DNA from: Mucilaginibacter conchicola | GTDB taxonomy: Bacteria > Bacteroidota > Bacteroidia > Sphingobacteriales > Sphingobacteriaceae | NCBI RefSeq assembly: GCF_003432115.1 | Contig: NZ_QWDC01000001.1 | Coordinates: 868,001 to 932,000, forward strand | Reading direction: 5' to 3' | Length of the DNA: 64,000 nt | Part shown: in pieces, positions 33,378 to 41,953 of the stretch | How the letters are laid out: every line of letters begins with the position of its first letter | Position numbering within the stretch: position 1 is the first letter of the stretch | Notes under the pieces: generated by a model | The model's database searches: none | Seen by the model: the letters and a program-made list of their open reading frames with translations, nothing else | Told to the model about the DNA's origin: nothing | Program-made: the position numbers and the translations under genes

Positions 33378-34469
33378 ATGAACAGAACTAAAGTGGCCAT
33401 CATTGGCGCAGGTTTTATATCAGACATCCACCTCGAATCGTACCACCGCTTTGTACCCGAAGCCGAGGTTGTGGCCGTTTATGCCCGTAATATTGATAAG
33501 GCAAAAGCTTTCGCCGATAAATATCATATCGCAACATGGTTCAATGACGTTGACCAGCTCTTAGCCCAAACCGATGCTGAAGTGATAGATATCTGCGTAC
33601 CCAATTACCTGCACGCCGAAGTTTGCATTAAAGCAGCAAAAGCAAAAAAGCATATCATTATTGAAAAACCGCTGGCCGTTACCATTGAGGAAGCCGACGA
33701 GATGATAGCTGTTTGTAAAGCCAACAACGTTAAACTGATGTACGCCGAAGAACTGTGCTTCGCCCCAAAATATGAGCGTGCCCGCAGCCTGGTTACCGAG
33801 GGTGCCGTTGGCGAAGTGTACATGCTAAAGCAAGCCGAAAAACATTCAGGCCCGCATACCGACTGGTTCTATGATATTGACCTGGCAGGTGGTGGTGTTT
33901 TGATGGACATGGGTTGCCATGCCCTGGGCTGGTTCCGCTGGGTGTTGAACCACGCCAAAGTGAAAGATGTTTACGCTACTATGAGCACTGTTCTGCATAA
34001 AGAACGTACCAAGGGCGAGGATAATGCAGTAGTGATAGTGGAGTTTGAGAACGGTGTTACCTGCGTCGCCGAAAGCAGCTGGGCCAAACATGGCGGCATG
34101 GACGACCGCTGCGAAATATACGGCACCGGCGGTGTAGTTTACGCTGATCTGTTTATGGGCAACTCGGCCCTTACCTACAGCAAAGAGGGTTATGGCTACG
34201 CGATGGAAAAGGTAGATAGCTCTGCCGGCTGGACGTTCACTATTTTCGAGGAAGCGTTTAACCAGGGATATCCGCAAGAATTAAAACATTTCATCGAGTG
34301 CGTACGCGAGGACAAAACGCCTATCGTTACCGGCGAGGATGGCCGTGTGGTATTGGAGATAATTTACGCGGCTTATGCTTCAGCCGGTCTGGGCAAAAAG
34401 GTAGCCCTGCCTTTTACCCCTAAAGTTGAAAAACCTGTAGATCTTTGGTTAAACCCGCAACAAAACTAA
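33378..34469 (+). CDS. Gfo/Idh/MocA family dehydrogenase (cytosolic)
   Basis: 363 residues without a signal peptide. Rossmann motif AIIGAGFISDIH at the N-terminus, the EKPLAV motif near residue 95 with the catalytic-type Lys, and MDMGCHALGW near 178 matching the D-x-G-x-H pattern of the active site. These NAD(P)-dependent enzymes oxidise or reduce sugar hydroxyls, often giving or using 3-keto sugars. Nine bases after the GH3 gene and 7 before the NagB-like gene. Confidence 0.93.
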   Translation: MNRTKVAIIGAGFISDIHLESYHRFVPEAEVVAVYARNIDKAKAFADKYHIATWFNDVDQLLAQTDAEVIDICVPNYLHAEVCIKAAKAKKHIIIEKPLAVTIEEADEMIAVCKANNVKLMYAEELCFAPKYERARSLVTEGAVGEVYMLKQAEKHSGPHTDWFYDIDLAGGGVLMDMGCHALGWFRWVLNHAKVKDVYATMSTVLHKERTKGEDNAVVIVEFENGVTCVAESSWAKHGGMDDRCEIYGTGGVVYADLFMGNSALTYSKEGYGYAMEKVDSSAGWTFTIFEEAFNQGYPQELKHFIECVREDKTPIVTGEDGRVVLEIIYAAYASAGLGKKVALPFTPKVEKPVDLWLNPQQN

Positions 34470-34476
34470 AAGCATA

Positions 34477-35205
34477 ATGGAAGTAAAAATATATAGCAAT
34501 TACGACGAAATGTCAAAAGCAGCCGCCGAACTGGTTGCTGGTCAATTAGCCGAAAAACCTGAATCAGTTTTGGTTTTCCCTTCCGGCGATTCACCGACCG
34601 GCACCCTCAACTGCTTAGTTGACTGGGCGAACGATGGCCGCATTGATCTTACCCAAGCCTTCATCATCGGTCTGGATGAGTGGGTTGGTATGGATGAGAA
34701 CGATAAAGGGAGCTGCAAATACTATCTTAAAAATACCTTTTTCGATAAGCTGAATACTAAGCTTACCAACGTCACCCTTTTCAATGCCAAAGCTGATGAT
34801 CTGGAAGCAGAATGCGAGCGCATGAATAACTTTATTGCCTCAAAAGGCGGCTTAGATATCATGATGGTTGGCATCGGCATGAATGGTCACCTGGGTTTAA
34901 ATGAGCCGGGCACACCGTTCAACCTTTACGCCCACCCTTCTGAGCTGGATCCTGTCACAGTTGAGGTCGGCCAGAAATATTTTGATACAGCAACGCCACT
35001 TACCGGCGGCATTACGCTGGGCCTGCAACACCTGGCCGAGGCCGGCAAAGCTGTCCTGATCGCATCAGGCGCTAAAAAAGCAGATATCATTGCCAAAAGC
35101 CTGCAAGGCGAATTAAGCACTGCGGTACCTGCATCTATCCTGCAAACATTGGATAATGCAGTGGTTTTGTTGGATGAGGATGGAGCTGGGAAATTGAATA
35201 AATAG
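34477..35205 (+). CDS. nagB: Glucosamine-6-phosphate deaminase-like protein
   Basis: 242 residues, NagB/6-phosphogluconolactonase fold. Motifs: VLVFPSGDSPTGTL (phosphate loop), IGLDEWVG (active-site Asp), MVGIGMNGHLGLNEPGTPF (the His/Glu region of NagB) and LTGGITLGLQHL. NagB would convert glucosamine-6-phosphate to fructose-6-phosphate and ammonia. Its link with the GH3, SGNH and dehydrogenase genes suggests an amino sugar or a related phosphorylated sugar as end product; the sequence is shorter than the E. coli enzyme and lacks its allosteric end, so a sugar isomerase of the same fold is possible. Confidence 0.85.
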   Translation: MEVKIYSNYDEMSKAAAELVAGQLAEKPESVLVFPSGDSPTGTLNCLVDWANDGRIDLTQAFIIGLDEWVGMDENDKGSCKYYLKNTFFDKLNTKLTNVTLFNAKADDLEAECERMNNFIASKGGLDIMMVGIGMNGHLGLNEPGTPFNLYAHPSELDPVTVEVGQKYFDTATPLTGGITLGLQHLAEAGKAVLIASGAKKADIIAKSLQGELSTAVPASILQTLDNAVVLLDEDGAGKLNK

Positions 35206-35220
35206 ACGTTCTCTCCATAA

Positions 35221-35313
35221 CGTCATTGCGAGCGATATCGTGGCAATCCCCGACTTACAGAACGGCTCTGCAAATCGGGGATTGCCACGTCGCTGTCGCT
35301 CCTCGCAATGACG
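35221..35313. repeat. Long palindrome (GTCATTGCGAGC family)
   Basis: Nearly perfect hairpin: CGTCATTGCGAGCGA with TCGCTCCTCGCAATGACG, and GTGGCAATCCCCGA with TCGGGGATTGCCAC. It contains an ATG (35308) that opens a false extension of the following GMC gene. Confidence 0.85.
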
Positions 35314-35373
35314 TACTTTAGTTTGTCACATCAATTATTTATCGCATCTTTAGTTACCAATTACAAACTAAAA

Positions 35374-37098
35374 ATGCTTACTGATACGCCTGAAAACAAA
35401 GCAGCGGCTTCTGCTGCGCAAACTTTCGATGCAATAGTTATAGGATCCGGGATAAGTGGTGGATGGGCTGCAAAGGAGCTTTGCGAAAAAGGCCTTAAAA
35501 CGCTGGTTCTGGAACGTGGCCGTGATGTTAAACACCTTAAGGATTACCCTACCGCCACCAAAGCGCCATGGGAATTTCCGTATCGCGGGCGCATCAATCT
35601 GAAGCAACAGAAAGAGAACCCGCTCATCAGCAAGGCAGCCGGCTATGGCGATGATTGCGACCATTTCTTCGTTAAAGACGCCGACCATCCCTACGTTCAG
35701 GAAAAACCTTTTGATTGGATACGCGGGTACCAGGTTGGTGGTAAATCGCTTACCTGGGGACGTGCCACACAACGCTGGAGCGATTTTGAATTTACTGCAC
35801 CTCATCGTTACGGATATGGTATTGAATGGCCTATCGGTTACAAAGATGTGGCCCCATGGTATTCGCACGTGGAAAAATTCATTGGCATCTGCGGCAGCAA
35901 AGATGGCTTGGAAGCTATGCCCGATGGCGAGTTCCTGCCACCATTCGAGATGAGTGCCCCTCTGAAATTTATGCGCGATAACATTAAGCAGAATTTCGGC
36001 AGGCATTTGGTACACGCGAGATGGGCGCATTTAACCGAGCCAAAACAGATACACCTTGATCAGGGCCGCGGCAAATGCCAGGCACGTAATATGTGTATGC
36101 GTGGCTGTCCGTTCGGCGGTTATTTCAGTTCGGTGAGTTCTACCCTGCCCTGGGCGGAGAAGACGGGCAACTTAACTATCCGCCCGCATTCGGTAGTACA
36201 TTCTATTATTTATGATGAGCAAACCGGCAAGGCATCGGGCGTAAGAGTTATTGATGCTCAAACCAAAGAGACTATCGATTTTCACGCAAAGGTGATCTTC
36301 ATGAACGCCTCGGCTTTAAATACTAACCTTATCCTGCTCAACTCCAAATCAAAGCGTTTCCCTAATGGTTTGGGTAACGATAACGGTTTACTGGGCAAAT
36401 ACATCGCGTTCCATAACTACCGCGCATCGGTAAGTGGCACGCTGGATGGCTACGAGGATAAATATTATTTCGGCCGCAACCCTACAGATCTTATCCTGGT
36501 GAACTATAAAAACCTACACAAGCGGGAAACAGATTACTTTGGCGGATACACTACTTTCCTGAATGCCTATCGCCCGCAACACCCTGAAGATACTGCCAAC
36601 GGGCAGGTTGGTGCAGCATACAAAGATGGCCTTTCAGAACCCGGCGGCTGGCATGTGTTTGCTTACCTGCAGGGCGAGACCGTTCCTGTTGAGGAAAACC
36701 ATGTGCGCTTAAGCGATACCGAAAAAGACCAGTGGGGCATCCCGCTGTTGGTTACTTCGGTAGCCTATCATCCAAACGACGATAAAATGACCGAGGACTT
36801 CCTGAAAGAAACCGCAGCCATGTTCGAGAAAGCCGGTGTAAAAAACATCGACACCAATAATAACAAACAAGCCCCGGGACTTGATATTCACGAGATGGGT
36901 GGCGTACGCATGGGTAAAGACCCTAAAACATCGTTACTGAACGAGTGGAACCAGTTACACCTTTGCCAGAATGTTTTTGTAACCGATGGTGCCTGCATGA
37001 CCAGTACCGGTAATCAAAGTCCGTCTATATTATATATGGCATTAACCGCAAGGGCCGCTAACTATGCGGCAGAGCAGGTGAAAGAAGGCAAATTATAA
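35374..37098 (+). CDS. GMC-family FAD dehydrogenase with Fe-S motif (glucoside 3-dehydrogenase type), orphan copy
   Basis: 574 residues. FAD-binding GSGISGGWAAKEL near residue 25 and the ADP-ribose-side Glu in LVLERGRD. The motif C-x5-C-x3-C at Cys235, Cys241, Cys245 followed by PFGG matches the iron-sulfur site of FAD glucose and glucoside 3-dehydrogenases. The C-terminus holds HEMGGVRMG and GNQSP, the His/Asn pair of GMC catalysis. No signal peptide: relatives are carried out by a Tat-tagged small subunit. No such subunit is adjacent; copies lie at 54052 and 59688. The frame opens at 35308 inside a repeat, but homologous N-termini begin near MLTDTPENK, so ATG 35374 is chosen. A DUF1080 gene follows by 12 bases. 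Confidence 0.9.
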   Translation: MLTDTPENKAAASAAQTFDAIVIGSGISGGWAAKELCEKGLKTLVLERGRDVKHLKDYPTATKAPWEFPYRGRINLKQQKENPLISKAAGYGDDCDHFFVKDADHPYVQEKPFDWIRGYQVGGKSLTWGRATQRWSDFEFTAPHRYGYGIEWPIGYKDVAPWYSHVEKFIGICGSKDGLEAMPDGEFLPPFEMSAPLKFMRDNIKQNFGRHLVHARWAHLTEPKQIHLDQGRGKCQARNMCMRGCPFGGYFSSVSSTLPWAEKTGNLTIRPHSVVHSIIYDEQTGKASGVRVIDAQTKETIDFHAKVIFMNASALNTNLILLNSKSKRFPNGLGNDNGLLGKYIAFHNYRASVSGTLDGYEDKYYFGRNPTDLILVNYKNLHKRETDYFGGYTTFLNAYRPQHPEDTANGQVGAAYKDGLSEPGGWHVFAYLQGETVPVEENHVRLSDTEKDQWGIPLLVTSVAYHPNDDKMTEDFLKETAAMFEKAGVKNIDTNNNKQAPGLDIHEMGGVRMGKDPKTSLLNEWNQLHLCQNVFVTDGACMTSTGNQSPSILYMALTARAANYAAEQVKEGKL

Positions 37099-37110
37099 AC
37101 ATCATACCTC

Positions 37111-37863
37111 ATGAAAAAACTATCGTTTCTACCAATTTCGTTATTGGCGCTGGCAGCATGTCAGTCGCCTGCTAAAAAAGCCACGGGTGATAGTGTTGCC
37201 GCTACCGACAGCGTAGTTAAAGACAGTTCGGCATCGGCATTTGTACCCCTGCTTACGGATAGCACTATGAGCAACTGGCATAATTACGGCAAAACCGGCA
37301 TAGGCAAAGCCTGGCATTTAAAAGATGGCGTGCTGCATCTGGATGCCTCTAAAAAAGCCGACTGGCAGAGCAATGGTGGTGGCGACATTGTTAGCAATGA
37401 TGAATACGAGAACTTCGACCTTAAGGTAGAGTGGAAAATATCACGTGCGGGTAACAGCGGCATTATGTTTTACGTGCACGAGGATACTACCAAATACAAG
37501 TATCCTTGGCAAACCGGCCCCGAAACACAAATTGCCGATAACAAAGAGAATGAAGATGGCAAACTGATCAAACACCGAGCAGGCGACCTTTATGATCTGA
37601 TATCTATCTCCAAAGAAGTAATTAAACCAGCCGGCGAGTGGAACAAAACCGAGGTAGTAGCTAACAACGGCAAACTCGACATTTTAGTGAATGACGAAAA
37701 AGTACTATCAACCACGATGTGGGATGAGAACTGGAAAAAGCTTGTGGCTGGCAGCAAATTTAAAGAATGGCCGGGCTTTGGCACCTTTAAAAAAGGCCAC
37801 ATAGCCTTACAGGATCATGGCGCTGATGTGTGGTTCAGAAATGTGGAGATAAAGAAATTATAG
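37111..37863 (+). CDS. DUF1080 (3-keto-disaccharide hydrolase) lipoprotein
   Basis: 250 residues. Lipobox LAAC (Cys16) after a basic signal, then a Ser/Asp/Thr-rich tether. The DUF1080 concanavalin-like fold fills 45-250: FVPLLTDSTMSNWHNYG, WHLKDGVLHLD, IVSNDEYENFDLKVEWKIS, GNSGIMFYVHED, and GHIALQDHGADVWFRNVEI at the end. The family cleaves 3-keto-glycosides made by C3 oxidation. Its position right behind a GMC dehydrogenase fits an oxidise-then-cleave pair on the periplasmic side. Confidence 0.92.
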   Translation: MKKLSFLPISLLALAACQSPAKKATGDSVAATDSVVKDSSASAFVPLLTDSTMSNWHNYGKTGIGKAWHLKDGVLHLDASKKADWQSNGGGDIVSNDEYENFDLKVEWKISRAGNSGIMFYVHEDTTKYKYPWQTGPETQIADNKENEDGKLIKHRAGDLYDLISISKEVIKPAGEWNKTEVVANNGKLDILVNDEKVLSTTMWDENWKKLVAGSKFKEWPGFGTFKKGHIALQDHGADVWFRNVEIKKL

Positions 37864-37884
37864 AACATAATACCATCCAAACAA

Positions 37885-37962
37885 TTGTCATTCTGATAGA
37901 GGGAAAATCTGTCCGACTAAATAGTAAGCGGACAGATTCTCCGCTATCGCTCAGAATGACAA
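37885..37962. repeat. Palindrome (GTCATTCTGA family)
   Basis: Outer arms TTGTCATTCTGA and TCAGAATGACAA, inner arms AATCTGTCCG and CGGACAGATT. Related in layout to the element at 18083. Follows the DUF1080 stop codon and may act as a terminator-like structure. Confidence 0.8.
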
Positions 37963-38019
37963 AATTTAAGAGATGATCAGCCACTGACGTCCGTCACATT
38001 TTATTCGCTGTACAATCCT

Positions 38020-38027
38020 TAACTTTG
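38020..38027 (+). promoter_or_regulatory. Bacteroidota -7 promoter element candidate
   Basis: TAACTTTG matches the Bacteroidota -7 consensus TAnnTTTG and ends five bases before the ATG at 38032. If used, the mRNA would be leaderless or nearly so. No convincing -33 TTG is seen at the proper distance. Confidence 0.35.
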
Positions 38028-38031
38028 CCTT

Positions 38032-38424
38032 ATGCAGGCACAACAGGACATCTTATCGCTCGCGGATATCAAATTACTGGTAGATACTTTTTATAGCCGC
38101 ATCCAAAAGGATGAACTGCTGGGCCCGATATTCAACGGGCGCATAAAAGATAACTGGCCCGAGCATCTGGACAAGATGTACCGTTTCTGGCAAACTGTTC
38201 TGCTCGAGGAATACACCTACAATGGCCGGCCTTTTCCCCCGCATGCGCAACTACCGATAGACGCTAAGCATTTTGATCAGTGGCTTACACTTTTCACTCA
38301 AACAATTGATGAACTGTTTACCGGCGATAAGGCCACCGAAGCTAAATGGCGCGCCAATAAAATGGCAACCATGTTCCAAAGTAAACTGGCTTATTTTAGG
38401 GAGAATCCGTTTAATATAATTTAA
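38032..38424 (+). CDS. Group III truncated hemoglobin
   Basis: 130 residues, a 2-on-2 globin. Marks of group III are the DTFYSRIQKDELLGPIF segment (helices A/B), the FWQTVLLEEYTYNG stretch, and HAQLPIDAKHFDQWLTLF containing the proximal His. It binds heme and oxygen or NO in the cytosol; the physiological role of group III members is unclear. Single-gene unit between two palindromic repeats. Confidence 0.92.
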   Translation: MQAQQDILSLADIKLLVDTFYSRIQKDELLGPIFNGRIKDNWPEHLDKMYRFWQTVLLEEYTYNGRPFPPHAQLPIDAKHFDQWLTLFTQTIDELFTGDKATEAKWRANKMATMFQSKLAYFRENPFNII

Positions 38425-38429
38425 CTAAT

Positions 38430-38522
38430 TGTCATTTCGAGCGAGGTACGAGGAGAAATCTTCTGTGAGCGATACTTGCGGTGTAGAAGATTTCTCCTCG
38501 CTGTCGCTCGTTCGAAATGACA
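38430..38522. repeat. Long palindrome (GTCATTTCGAGCGAG family)
   Basis: TGTCATTTCGAGCGAG pairs with CTCGTTCGAAATGACA, and GAGGAGAAATCTTCT with AGAAGATTTCTCCTC. Sits between the ends of two convergent genes (38424 and 38534), where a hairpin could end transcription on both strands. Confidence 0.85.
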
Positions 38523-38533
38523 GAGGTTTAAAC

Positions 38534-38923
38534 CTACAACGTCTCTATCTCTTCCGGATGCTTTGGGTGCCATATTGCGTAGTAGAACGCCAGGCAAAAC
38601 ACACCTAACAGAAAAGGGATCAGTGCAAGGTGTTTGTAGGTGAACCAGCCGTGGATAGTAAGGTGGTCAAAGTTCATAAACTCGCTTATCATCCAGTACG
38701 AGTTGGCGCTTATCCAAAAGGTGATGGCCAGGTTGTGGCAAAGTTCAGACATCAGCTGCCTTGTGCGCCAGGCAATCACAATAGAGATCACCAGTGTAGG
38801 GATGATCATAATGATGCCCAGCGGTTTCCATATCATACACCAGCCAATATCTTTAAACAACCAGAAAACGATATGGAGATTCTCCATTTTGCGGTACTTG
38901 AGCGGGATGATATACTGTGACAT
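38534..38923 (-). CDS. Hypothetical four-helix membrane protein
   Basis: 129 residues with four predicted membrane helices (about 17-37, 38-52, 66-85 and 100-118) and several Trp residues (FWISANSYWMISEF). No family recognised. It stands alone on the minus strand, followed by the palindrome at 38430. ATG 38923 is the first of the frame; a later Met at residue 12 is an alternative start. Confidence 0.6.
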   Translation of the reverse strand: MSQYIIPLKYRKMENLHIVFWLFKDIGWCMIWKPLGIIMIIPTLVISIVIAWRTRQLMSELCHNLAITFWISANSYWMISEFMNFDHLTIHGWFTYKHLALIPFLLGVFCLAFYYAIWHPKHPEEIETL

Positions 38924-38954
38924 GCGTAGCTAAAATAAAAAAATTCGCGGGTTT

Positions 38955-39770
38955 TTAAAACGCATCGGTAAGGCCAGTATACCAGTTATCGATCTGATAC
39001 TGATAACCCAATACAGACGGTACATTCCTGCTTTCCACTATCTTCCAGTTGTCCAGTTTCAAAATAAAACCAGGTAAGGCTAAGCCGGCTTTGTCTGTTG
39101 CTTGGGTATAAAAATCGGCACGGGTTGGGTGGTGTGGGGCCACGGCATTAAAAGTATGTCCGTAAGCTTCACCATCTATAATACTTTGGGTGATGCCGAT
39201 GCAATCGTCCAGATGGATAAGGTTAATGGGTGCCAGTCCGTTAGCAATATCCTGCTTACCGGCAAAGAAACGGCCCGGATGCCGCTCTGGCCCTACTAAT
39301 CCCGCAAAGCGGATAATGGTTGTTTTAAGATCAGTTTGATTGCGGAACAGCTCCTCAGCCTCAAATAATATTTTGCCCGCTGCGGTATCCGGTTCGGGTG
39401 GTATATCTTCGTTCACAACGCAATTTCTATCAGCATAAACCCCTGTTGAGCTGATGAGGATAACACGTTTTATCTGGTGTCTGCGGATGCGTTCTACAAC
39501 CTTTTGCAATTTAGACAGGTACTCTGCTCCCTCTGCCGAACGGCTTTTTGGCGGTATGGCGATGATAAGCAGATCGGTATCAAAAAACAGATCGGGAAAG
39601 GTGGCTTCTTCTGCCGAAAGATTTATAAGAAAAGGTTCAACGCTGGCTTCTTCCAAAAGCGTCAGTTTATCAACAGATGTGGTGCTGCCTTTAACTTTAT
39701 GTTTATCGTTTACCAATGCCTTCGCCAGAGGTAAACCATACCAGCCGCAGCCTAAAATACTTATTGTCAT
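38955..39770 (-). CDS. NAD(P)-binding epimerase/dehydratase-like protein (YeeZ type)
   Basis: 271 residues. Atypical Rossmann motif at the N-terminus (SILGCGWYGLPLAKAL), then LIIAIPP, VILISSTGVYAD (strand with the Ser-Thr of the SDR active-site region), IIRFAGLVGPERHPGRFFAGK and INLIHLDDCIGI. This is the layout of YeeZ-type extended SDR proteins of unknown substrate. Divergently transcribed from the YceH gene; a palindrome at 39797 lies in the shared 46-base promoter gap. Confidence 0.85.
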   Translation of the reverse strand: MTISILGCGWYGLPLAKALVNDKHKVKGSTTSVDKLTLLEEASVEPFLINLSAEEATFPDLFFDTDLLIIAIPPKSRSAEGAEYLSKLQKVVERIRRHQIKRVILISSTGVYADRNCVVNEDIPPEPDTAAGKILFEAEELFRNQTDLKTTIIRFAGLVGPERHPGRFFAGKQDIANGLAPINLIHLDDCIGITQSIIDGEAYGHTFNAVAPHHPTRADFYTQATDKAGLALPGFILKLDNWKIVESRNVPSVLGYQYQIDNWYTGLTDAF

Positions 39771-39796
39771 AATCGCGGCTTAAAGATAATATAAAT

Positions 39797-39813
39797 GCAA
39801 ATAATATATTTGC
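39797..39813. promoter_or_regulatory. Perfect 7-3-7 palindrome overlapping a -7 element, divergent promoter
   Basis: GCAAATA-ATA-TATTTGC is an exact inverted repeat. It overlaps TATATTTG (39805-39812), a match to the -7 consensus TAnnTTTG, five bases before the YceH start at 39817. It lies 27 bases upstream of the divergent YeeZ-type start, so one bound regulator could affect both genes. Confidence 0.45.
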
Positions 39814-39816
39814 TGT

Positions 39817-40464
39817 ATGGATACGCCGCAAACTTTACCCGTTTTAACCGATACTGAACTAAGGGTATTAGGTTCACTGATGGAAAAAAGCAAAACTACG
39901 CCCGATTATTACCCCATGACCGTTAACGGCCTTACCGCTGCCTGCAACCAAAAAACAGCACGCAAACCGGTGGTAGAGTACGACGAGCAAACGGTTATAC
40001 TTGCTTTAGATACGCTTAAACGTAAAGGTTTGATATCAACGGCAACAGGCGGCTCCAGCCGTGCTATCAAGTATAAGCATAACTTTGGCATTGTATTTCC
40101 GGTAGTTCCGTCTGAAGTGGCAGTTATTTGTTTGCTGATACTGCGCGGACCACAAACACCCGGCGAGATCAATACCAACTCGGGCCGTTTGTATGAATTT
40201 GAAAACCTTGATGAGGTTACTGAAATGCTGGATAAACTGGCAGGCGGCGACTTACCATATATTGAACAAATGGCTAAACGCCCCGGCCAGAAAGAAGTGC
40301 GCTACCGCCATCTGTTAGGCGGTACGGTGCCCGAAGATGATACCTACGATGAACCGCAACGCCGTTCATCAAACAGCGAACTGGAAGAGCGCCTGAGCAA
40401 ACTGGAAACAGACTTCGCCGAACTGAAAGAAGCCTTTGATAAGCTGATGAAAGAATTGTCTTAA
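39817..40464 (+). CDS. YceH-family (DUF480) winged-helix protein
   Basis: 215 residues. The family run is clear: LTDTELRVLGSLMEKSKTTPDYYPMTVNGL at the start, ALDTLKRKGLI near 65, VPSEVAVICLLILRGPQTPGEI near 110 and KRPGQKEVRYRHLLGG near 165, ending in a coiled coil (LEERLSKLETDFAELKEAF). Two winged helices in tandem suggest DNA binding, but the role is unknown. Confidence 0.95.
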   Translation: MDTPQTLPVLTDTELRVLGSLMEKSKTTPDYYPMTVNGLTAACNQKTARKPVVEYDEQTVILALDTLKRKGLISTATGGSSRAIKYKHNFGIVFPVVPSEVAVICLLILRGPQTPGEINTNSGRLYEFENLDEVTEMLDKLAGGDLPYIEQMAKRPGQKEVRYRHLLGGTVPEDDTYDEPQRRSSNSELEERLSKLETDFAELKEAFDKLMKELS

Positions 40465-40497
40465 GCTACCGGCTATATCGCTCTCGGTTACTTATTA

Positions 40498-41943
40498 TTA
40501 AAGCTTTACGTTGATATTGAAGATATCTTTCAAGGCGCGTTTTGCCGCGTTATAGCCACACATACCATGCACACCACCGCCTGGCGGCGTAGAGGCCGAG
40601 CAGATGTACAAACCTTTCTCAGACGTTTTATAAGGCGACATCCGCAATGCCGGCCGCGTAAACAGCTGCCCTAAGTCGATAACACCGCCGTTGATATCGC
40701 CGCCTATGTAATTGGGGTTGTACTCCTGCATTTCGGCAGTGTTTAATGTATGTTTGGCAAGGATGGTATCTTTAAAACCAGGCGCGTAACGCTCTATCTG
40801 TTTCTCGATGGCTTCACTCATATTTTTAGTTGAACCATTAGGCACATGACAATAAGCCCAGGCAGTATGTTTACCTTCGGGAGCGCGTGTTGTATCGAAA
40901 AGGCTTTGCTGAGCCAGCAGTACAAATGGCTTATCAGGATGCTTACCTGTCCAGGTTTGTTGCTCGGCGTCACGGATCTCGTTAAGGGTATTGCCTATAT
41001 GCACCGTCCCCGCTTTGCGACAGGCTTCGGGGATGAATGGGATGGCTTCGCTTAAGGCAAAATCCATTTTAAATACACCCATACCATAGCGATAGCGTTC
41101 CAGCTGCCATTTGTATATTGATGAAAATTTATGCCCGGCTATCTCCAGCAATTGCTTAGGTGTAACATCAAATAGTACCGCATGTGCCGATGGCAATTGC
41201 TCCAATGACGTTACATAAGTATTGGTCTCTATCTTACCGCCTATCGATACAAAATAACCTGCCAGCGCATCAGCAATACTTTGCGAACCACCTTTTGGTA
41301 CGGGCCAGCCCTGCAAATGCCCCGCGGCCATCAGCACTAATGTAATAGCCGATGTAGCTGTATTGGTAAGCGGCTGCATACTATGCGCTGCCATGCCCGC
41401 CAATAAAGCTTTGGTTTGTCTGGTTTTAAATTGTTTGGCCAACATGGTAGCCGGTTTCATGGCATCTAATCCAAATGCTGCAAGCGCCAGCGGGTGTTGG
41501 GGTATATGCAATGGACCGAGCACATCAGCGTCTATCAAAGGCCAGTTTTTGGTAACCGATGTCATCAGCTTTATATAGGCTTCCTCATCAGCGCCCAAAT
41601 GTTGTGCAGTAAGGTTAATATCCCTGCATAAAACTGCAGAATTATGATGTTCTAAAGGGTGTGCGGCATCTATCTCCGGATAAATATACTCAAGGCCGTA
41701 TTGTGCCAGCGGCATGGTTTTAAAGTACGGCGATGCTGCAGCCAGCGGATGCACGGCCGAGCACACATCGTGCTTAAAGCCGGGCAAAGTAAGTTCTTTG
41801 GTACGCAGGCCGCCACCAATGGTATCCTTAGCTTCGAGCACCAATACCGAAAGGCCCTGCTGCTGCATCAGAATAGCAGCTGCCAGTCCGTTTGGGCCAC
41901 TGCCCACTATAATTGCATCGTAATCGCGTTTTTCAAGCGCCAT
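40498..41943 (-). CDS. Phytoene dehydrogenase-like FAD oxidoreductase
   Basis: 481 residues. FAD/NAD motif DAIIVGSGPNGLAAAILM followed by LEAKDTIGGGLRT at the N-terminus, and a C-terminal FAD-contact block with YICSASTPPGGGVHGMCGYNAA. This is the NAD(P)/FAD-dependent family related to carotenoid desaturases and CrtI-like isomerases; no carotenoid genes are nearby, so the substrate is open. It follows the NIPSNAP gene by 10 bases and probably shares its transcript. Confidence 0.9.
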   Translation of the reverse strand: MALEKRDYDAIIVGSGPNGLAAAILMQQQGLSVLVLEAKDTIGGGLRTKELTLPGFKHDVCSAVHPLAAASPYFKTMPLAQYGLEYIYPEIDAAHPLEHHNSAVLCRDINLTAQHLGADEEAYIKLMTSVTKNWPLIDADVLGPLHIPQHPLALAAFGLDAMKPATMLAKQFKTRQTKALLAGMAAHSMQPLTNTATSAITLVLMAAGHLQGWPVPKGGSQSIADALAGYFVSIGGKIETNTYVTSLEQLPSAHAVLFDVTPKQLLEIAGHKFSSIYKWQLERYRYGMGVFKMDFALSEAIPFIPEACRKAGTVHIGNTLNEIRDAEQQTWTGKHPDKPFVLLAQQSLFDTTRAPEGKHTAWAYCHVPNGSTKNMSEAIEKQIERYAPGFKDTILAKHTLNTAEMQEYNPNYIGGDINGGVIDLGQLFTRPALRMSPYKTSEKGLYICSASTPPGGGVHGMCGYNAAKRALKDIFNINVKL

Positions 41944-41953
41944 AGGCTATTTT

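Noticed and set aside
35308-35373. Start of the GMC gene at 35308
   Set aside because: That ATG is inside a palindromic repeat, and the other two GMC proteins begin just before the FAD motif.
30101-38522. Long palindromes considered as CRISPR repeats or attenuators
   Set aside because: Copies are single, kilobases apart, not separated by regular spacers, and without cas genes.
40498-41943. FAD oxidoreductase as a carotenoid desaturase of a pigment cluster
   Set aside because: No crtB, crtE or other carotenoid gene in the vicinity; the family is broad.
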